Source: Clavelina lepadiformis
Lineage: Eukaryota > Chordata > Ascidiacea > Aplousobranchia > Clavelinidae
Length of the DNA stretch: 64,000 bases
Reading direction: 5' to 3'
NCBI RefSeq assembly: GCF_947623445.1
Contig: NC_135242.1
Location: 2,232,001 to 2,296,000 of the forward strand
The translations under genes were made by a program, and so were the position numbers. Of this stretch, positions 58,364-64,000 are shown one piece after another. Each line of letters begins with the position of its first letter. The first letter of the stretch is position 1. Under the pieces are notes generated by a model. It was not told the DNA's origin. It saw only the letters and a list, made by a program, of their open reading frames with translations, and searched no databases.

Positions 58364-59656
58364 TATCTGCAAATTTTATCATAAATATAACTGTTGTGAG
58401 GCAATAATTTTGAACGGATCGGAATGCCATGAAGTTACTTTATAAACTAATCAATGCTAAAGTGCTTTGTCTATTACATAACATTTATAAATAAAAAGAT
58501 ATGGGGAAAAGTCTGTAAATAGAACTTGACGAAATCCTCCCCATCTTCCCCAAAGGTTCCTTCCTTTGTGAGAAAATTGGCTTCCATTGAAAAAGACTCT
58601 ACTTGACGTCACGTCTAAAACCCTTGTGATCGATTATCTGTTATTAACTGTTATTTGTCCATCGCTAACATTATCTTGGTAATCGAATGTTATTTAAGTA
58701 ATATCAGCATTTGCGAGTAGATATCTTTCGCTTTGGGTAATCGGTTGATTATTATTATACGATTGTTAAGGTAGCAAGGACATACTTTTCAATCAAGCAG
58801 TCAATTTTTAAGATATCAAACTACCAAAAAATAAAAATATTCGGTTTATTGCTAATAAATTTTCTATTAACCCAAATATTTTGTTTTTCTGTCTTATGTA
58901 ACGATTAACATTTATCAAGGTAGAATTAATTTGATTGCAAACTAGCCTACTTGACGGTTTGGCACGGCCAATAAAAAAAGATTAAATAATTGGGTTGGAT
59001 GAAGACTGTACCGTCATTCAAGCATTATCTATTGACACAATATCATTTCGTTAATGCAGAAAATAATTATGAGTTAAGCGAGAAACAGAAACAACGTTAA
59101 CAAACCGTTGTTATAGAAGAGGTAGCCTGCAATAAAGTGTTGGAAAAGTTAAAGTTTATGAACGTTTGTTTACGATACGTTTAAATTGCTGCCCTGTCCT
59201 GCCCTTGTTATATAATTTATGCACAACTTGCCGTAGTCAAAAGCTTTGTTTTACTTTTTTGTATATTGACGTTTCTGTAAAAATGTTATGAGTTGGTTTG
59301 AAATTGTTAATAACGCTTTGGGGCTTATCAGTTATCACCCAAGCACCGGAAAGTGTATGAAACGTAATCCATGAATTCGTAACAATAGTCCACTCAGAGT
59401 TTTGAAAGTGAGTGAGCCATTAGTTTAACATTTACTCGATTACTTGGCTGATGTAATCGCCTCAACTCTGCGAGCAAAACAAAAGGTTACGCATAAAAAG
59501 TTTAATTTCTTCAATTTTCCCAAATCCTTCGACTTGGAATCTTTTCAGTGTACACTGGTAGACCGCGTTAGGTTCGGGTTTTATACCATTTCCAAACCGA
59601 GCTTCAAATAGAGCATAAACAGTTGATTGATTTTGGTGAACAGCCTATTACGCTGG

Positions 59657-59989
59657 CCTATAAAAAGGATTGCCGTCGGTCTGGACTAAAAAATAAGGAC
59701 GACTAGGAAACGAAAGATACTACTCCAGTGCACAACAGGAGAAGGCAACCAATGTTCCTAAAAAAAAAAAACAAGACACTATTTGCATGTTCTTAATTTT
59801 AGTATCTCTTTGGTACAAAATGGCATACTAAGAGGGGTCGAAATGCCCGAAATAGGAACCTCTGCCCTAAAAATAAGACAAAAATATGGACGCAAGTGAA
59901 AATAAGGACGTTTCTTAGAAAAAAAGACAAAAATATTTTTACGACACAAACCTTCAAAATAAGGACGGCATGGCAACCCTGCTTATAAA
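59657..59989. mobile_element. hAT-like MITE with imperfect 8-bp target duplication
   Basis: The element is 59665-59981. The right end, reverse complemented, starts CAGGGTTGCCATGCCGTCCT. The left end AAGGATTGCCGTCGGTC is a mutated version. Both are followed internally by AAATAAGGACG-type sequence. The flanks are CCTATAAA and CTTATAAA (7 of 8). No coding capacity; older than the other two MITEs judging by terminal decay. Confidence 0.7.
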
Positions 59990-59995
59990 CCGTGA

Positions 59996-60310
59996 GGTGC
60001 AAAATGCTTTCCAGAAAACAGGAATTGGTGCAGTTTCCGGTATAAACACATGATTAACTGATAGGCTTCCGGGTAAATAGGAAACCGCAAAGCGTCAGCT
60101 GAAAATAAAACCATAAAGCATGAAAGTTGATAATGCCGTTAGCATCAGCTAAATTTATTTTCGCAGACAAGAAAATTCGAGATGTGGAAAAGTCTATAGA
60201 AATTAGGCATCGTTGTTTATAACGAGGAGAGGTATATTTGCAAGAAGATTCGTCAAACAAAGACGCAAAATCTGTTGCGGCAAAAATTGAAACAACCGAT
60301 TTAGAACCGG
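59996..60310. repeat. SLC22 5'-flank repeat segment upstream of the dead exon
   Basis: Shares AGGTGCAAAATGCTTTCC, ATAGGAAACCGCAAAGCG and TTAGCATCAGCTAAAT with the segments near 53527 and 60895. It lies immediately upstream of the dead first exon, paralleling the position of the 53.5-kb copy before gene copy 4. Confidence 0.6.
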
Positions 60311-60429
60311 CAGGTAAAGGAACTGTGTGTACTAACCAGGGCTTTTAAGGCAAGGCTTTTCAGTAAATTAAAATACTTCTGTTTCTTTATCTTAAGTTTG
60401 CTCCATACTTGTTGATTAATTTGTTGAAA

Positions 60430-60600
60430 CTGAATTTATTCTGTAAAAAACTTCTCGGAAGCAAAGATTTTGGTAACTTTGAGAGAATCTCGGATTCATT
60501 CTTTTGTTATCGACAATTCAAAACGCTTTTCCAAAAGTTCAAAGTCTGATTAAGATCTATACACTACACATTACCTTAGGCTATAAATGTAATGCGTTGT
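60430..60600 (+). pseudogene. Dead first exon of an SLC22 array paralogue
   Basis: The sequence aligns along its length with exon 1 of the array genes: AAACTTCTCGGAAGCAAAGA against AAACAACTTCTCGAAAGCAATGA, then AAAACGCTTTTCC and GTTCAAAGTCTGATTAAGAT. The start ATG is CTG, a small insertion follows, and several frame disruptions and stops are present. No matching exons 2-11 were found before copy 5. It marks a sixth, lost gene. Confidence 0.8.
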
Positions 60601-60603
60601 AGG

Positions 60604-60699
60604 TCGTAGTCAAGTCATTTAAATTTTAAGTCATTTCAAGTTATTTCAAGTCATTTCAAGTCGTTTCAAGTTATTTCAAGTCATTTCAATCATTCAATC
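60604..60699. repeat. Decamer tandem repeat (TCATTTCAAG)n
   Basis: About eight imperfect copies of AAGTCATTTC/AAGTTATTTC, running into CAATCAATCAATGA just before the dispersed-repeat copy at 60706. Confidence 0.85.
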
Positions 60700-60705
60700 A
60701 ATCAA

Positions 60706-60860
60706 TGATTTTATTTTTCGTCAAAAGCAGCGGTGGGGAAGAAAACTTAAGCCATTCGTCACTAACACGCGCCAATGAACAGGAAAAAGTGATAAAGCCG
60801 AAAAAAGCTCAAAACGAGCTCGAGGGAAACAACGTTAATATTAGCTGGTAACAACTAGCA
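60706..60860 (+). repeat. Second copy of the dispersed repeat at 5126-5278
   Basis: Same orientation and order of blocks as at 5126-5278, with scattered substitutions and small indels. The copies share GCGGTGGGG, ACTAACAC(A/G)CGCCAATGAA and GCTGGTAACAACTAGCA. The tRNA-like head present at 4.9 kb is absent here. Confidence 0.75.
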
Positions 60861-60894
60861 AGTCATTTCTTTACATAAGCTTTGCCGTTTATTT

Positions 60895-61160
60895 TGTAGA
60901 CGCTTCCGAGAAAACAGGAAGTCGTAAAACGCCTGTAGAAAATTTTATCATAAGCATGAAAGTAGGGAATGCTGTTAAAGTTAGCATCAGTTAAATAAAT
61001 TTTCGCAACCAAAAGAAGTGATTATGGGTAGAAGGCAATTGAGACATTAGGTTATCTCAAACGAGAACAGATAGATTTGCTAGAAAATTCATAACAAACA
61101 TCAGAAGCTAAAAATAGAATAAGACGCAAATAGAATATCCGATTAAGAGTTGGCGCAACA
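60895..61160. repeat. SLC22 5'-flank repeat segment, second copy in this spacer
   Basis: Shares CGCTTCCGAGAAAACAGGAA, CGTAAAACGCCTG, GTTAGCATCAGTTAAAT and a TAAGACGCAAATAG-like end with the 59996 and 53527 segments. No dead exon follows within the next kilobase that I could find. Confidence 0.55.
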
Positions 61161-62592
61161 ACAGAAAAGAAGTTTACATCTTAATATTATCTACATTCTA
61201 CGCTATGTGTGGCCGACCCTGTACACAGTCACAGCAAAACGTGGCGTACAGTTGCACTGTTTGTTGTAGAAACTTAAAATATGGTGACTTTTCCTAAAAA
61301 GTGTTCGGCTACCTGTCTATGATTGTTTTATAAAGTTTGATTTTGTGATTTTTGAGATATTGTCACAGTTTTATACTTTTGCTCCCTGCTGCCACTGTGA
61401 GCGCATTGAAGCGTATCGTTTTCGTTTAATCGTTCACGCGCAACTTACTCGACTGACTATTTCTCTTGTGTTCTCTTCTCCCGTTCAGCTGGTTTTCCTG
61501 GCAGTTAAGCACAACGGGAGCGCGGCGTAACAAAGAAAAGCTTCTAGAAATGTATCACTTGTAGAAATACTTAATTTACACTAAAATGCATTTTCTTTAG
61601 TTTTACAATTATCCTGTATACAGGAAGCCGGGTGTTATTGCTACTAACCTGTAAAAATCCAATCAGTTTACGACGTATAATTTACGAGTAAATAACGATT
61701 GAAAATTTGTTAAAATAGTAATGTCGCTCACCCGGTTTAGATGGGGTTCGCTAATGTCGGCTTTCGAGGCTTTCCAAAAAATCATAATTGATAAAAGTAT
61801 TCTCTTTTCTTACAATGGTTAAATTTTAATTGGTAAATAAACTGGATACTGGCACTTATTTACAGTACTAGAAAAGGATTTATACTTATACTTTTTCTAG
61901 TTATACTTATACATGCAAAAATGATTTATGCTACATTTATGTATATACCGCCGTGTATATTCTTAAATAATTTAGCAAATGAATTTGAATTTTCGTTAGT
62001 TTTTAGGGCACATTTTTGTTTGTTCAAGTTTGTGTCCAAGTAAATGCCGACAAGGTATTTTCATTATGACGTAGCAATGGGTTCAGTGTTGCCCACTATT
62101 GCAATTTCATGTTGGGGAGGGTTTGAAAACGTTGGAGATTAGTAAGAGAGGAAAATAAAAAAACGTTCAAAATCGCTAATCTAGCCTTCCTTCATTTATC
62201 ACAATTTCGTTTAGTGAGCACTGTACGAGAAAATCATTGATAATTGCATATTTTAGTCAGCGTTTGCATTGGGTCGTTAAGACATGTTAAATTTTGTACG
62301 AATCAGTATTCCGGATGCCTGTTCGAAACAACCTAGTTTCGTAATAATCTTGCCCGATACAACCTGATCATAGCAACCAGATACCACAACAATGAAAGGT
62401 CAAGGACTCAGAGGCTCAAGTAAAATTTCAGAAATTTCTTCATTGCAAAGTCCAGTCTGGTAATGAATGGCAACATTACACCTATATTTAAGTTACTGAT
62501 GATTATATTCACAGGTCAATTAGAACAACTGGTGTAATATAACTGTTGTAACCTATTGAATAGTAAATATCTGATTTCTACTCCACGTCATA

Positions 62593-64000
62593 ATGAATCT
62601 GAAAAAACTTTTACGAAGCAATGATTTCGGTTACTATGAAAAAAGACTTTGTTTCCTGCTTTTCTTATCATCTATTCCAAATGCTTTTCCTTTACTTCAA
62701 AGTTTGGTCAACAATTATACTCCGCCTTTTAGATGTGATGTGTCATCAATTGTGAATAAAGTAAGCACGGAAATATAAAAGTTTTTCACTTGTAATAAAT
62801 ACTAGTAAATAAGCTCTCTATAAAATTACAACACCCAGTTCACGTCGTGTTTTTGGCTTGAACTAAACTGTTTTCTATTTAAAGCTGTTGTTTCCATGCC
62901 TTGCTTTAAAGGAAGCAGCAAAAAATGCCGAAACCTTCTCAGATGAGCAATGGAAGGAACATCTCTTGAATCTTACAATTCCTTACGAAGAAAATGAAAC
63001 TGGAAACTTCAAGAGAAGTTCTTGCACAAGATACAACGTGTCGTTGGAATATCTGCAAAATTTGACCAATCACAGTAAGGATTGTCGCGCCTTTTAAAAA
63101 TAACATTATTTCAATATACTCTTGCTGAAAATTTAGGGTCATCTCTCTGGGCTTGCGTAAGTGGATTTTTGTGGGCGTAAGGTTGATTAGTTAGATGGTA
63201 TTTGCGTGGTGTTTTCGTAGCATATTAATCTACCTCCAACTCCTGTAATATGTCATTACTTAGTTTTACTACGTGGTGTGGTTCAATTCAAAACTACTTT
63301 TCTACATTTACCCGAGTTAATACGCCCTCAATCAACCTATTTTAAGGTTATGTACCATCAGAGGACTGGTTTGAGGACCAAACTACTGTGTCCTGCTCAA
63401 AATTTCACTTCGAGGGTGTAGAAACCAGTGTAGTAACAGAGGTAAGCAAGTACCAAGTTGAAAAGCAGAAATTTGGTTCTTCTTTGTGGAAGTTTACTTT
63501 TATTTTTGTAAAATAGTTTTTGTAAATAGTTTGTACATGCTACACTATGGTTCTATACGTTATAGGATGAATTTTACTTAAAAGCTGACAAACTTGGTAA
63601 AAAGATCAAAGCAAACATTCCAAAAATAGTATTAACCATCACATCTTTACAGTTTGGATTAGTTTGCGACCGAGCATGGCTAAGACCATTTTTTGTGTCT
63701 GTTTACATGCTGGGTTTGACGGTAGGAGTGCTGTGTGGGGGCATCGTCTCAGACAGGTATAAAGTTTTAATTGTTTCTTATTAGAATTAAAGTAATTAAG
63801 ACCAGACGTGAAATTATGTTTCATCAAGCGGCACTTCAAAGTTGCCCAGTTCAACTCAAAAATAAGCATTTTTGCGCAGATATGGCCGCAAATTTACATT
63901 TTTGTTGTTCACTGCTCTACAATTCATTGTCGCATTCGCTACCGGTTTCGCCACAACACCAGTTTTCTATGGAACTATGTTATTCTTTAGCGGATGGACC
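62593..64000 (+). CDS. SLC22-like organic ion transporter, array copy 5 (partial at right edge)
   Basis: Exons 62593-62760, 62912-63074, 63347-63441, 63653-63756 and 63880 to the window end. Phases equal those of copies 1-4; exon 1 is four codons shorter. The first exon keeps NDFGYYEKRLCFLLF and NAFPLLQSLVNNY. Exon 2 keeps the block of N-glycosylation sequons. Exon 3 starts SYVPSEDWFEDQTTVSC. Exons 4-5 join to GGIVSDRYGRKF, the canonical MFS signature, unlike the other four copies. For exon 2 I chose the acceptor before GAAGCAGC because it restores the common exon length of 163; an upstream AG in the same frame is possible. The remaining six exons are outside the window. It is the most diverged copy. 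Confidence 0.9.

Larger units (their letters stand above)
58301..62592. other. Spacer between SLC22 copies 4 and 5
   Basis: Contains the copy-4 3'UTR, a hAT-like MITE at 59665-59981, two SLC22 5'-flank repeat segments, a dead SLC22 first exon at 60430-60600, a decamer repeat and the second copy of the 5.1-kb dispersed repeat. No functional gene is seen. Confidence 0.6.

Noticed and set aside
60900..62592. Search for further dead SLC22 exons 2-11 after the relic exon 1
   Set aside because: No recognisable exon 2 sequence (the QWKEHLLNLTIPYEENE region) or later exon was found before copy 5.
1..64000. CRISPR arrays, bacterial operons, rRNA genes, autonomous transposase or reverse transcriptase
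   Set aside because: No direct-repeat and spacer pattern, no rRNA-like sequence and no transposase or polymerase domain was seen; the region is eukaryotic with split genes.

Overview
The window is metazoan nuclear DNA. It is AT-rich and its genes are split by short GT-AG introns. It carries animal-specific families: a cathepsin C, a CRAL-TRIO lipid-transfer protein, a FAM110-type protein and SLC22 transporters. It also holds many short non-autonomous hAT and tRNA-derived SINE-like elements. An invertebrate deuterostome, most likely a tunicate, fits best. That is an inference from gene content and compactness, not a marker-based identification.

Layout. 1.5-3.8 kb (minus): a secreted protein built of tandem four-cysteine repeats, each encoded by two exons and preceded by a signal-peptide exon; its 3' end is missing from the window. 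3.8-8.1 kb: no gene, but SINE-like copies and an imperfect inverted repeat. 8.1-10.0 kb (plus): two genes uninterrupted across their coding regions, a GNAT N-acetyltransferase and a CRAL-TRIO protein. 10.85-13.96 kb (plus): a complete eight-exon cathepsin C. 14-17.9 kb: no convincing gene; a hAT MITE with perfect 8-bp target duplication. 17.9-22.8 kb (minus): an eleven-exon gene of about 996 codons whose two ends match the conserved ends of FAM110 proteins, with a very long Ser/Asn/Arg-rich middle. 22.8-36.5 kb: a 13.7-kb stretch without recognisable coding sequence. 36.5-64 kb (plus): a tandem array of five SLC22-like organic ion transporter genes. Copies 1-4 are complete (eleven exons, 579 residues each by my splice model), copy 5 runs off the right edge, and a dead first exon lies between copies 4 and 5.

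The most informative structure is inside the array. A 5,655-bp unit is present twice in direct tandem, almost identical, with both junctions inside exon 7. Copy 2 is therefore a chimera: its 5' half matches copy 3 and its 3' half matches copy 1, as expected from unequal crossing-over between two paralogues. Discriminating bases place the switch between positions 44320 and 44377.

The genes do not form one pathway. The array is a transporter cluster still expanding by unequal exchange. All splice models are manual: exon lengths and phases close exactly in frame for cathepsin C, the FAM110-like gene and the SLC22 copies, but no transcript or database was consulted.
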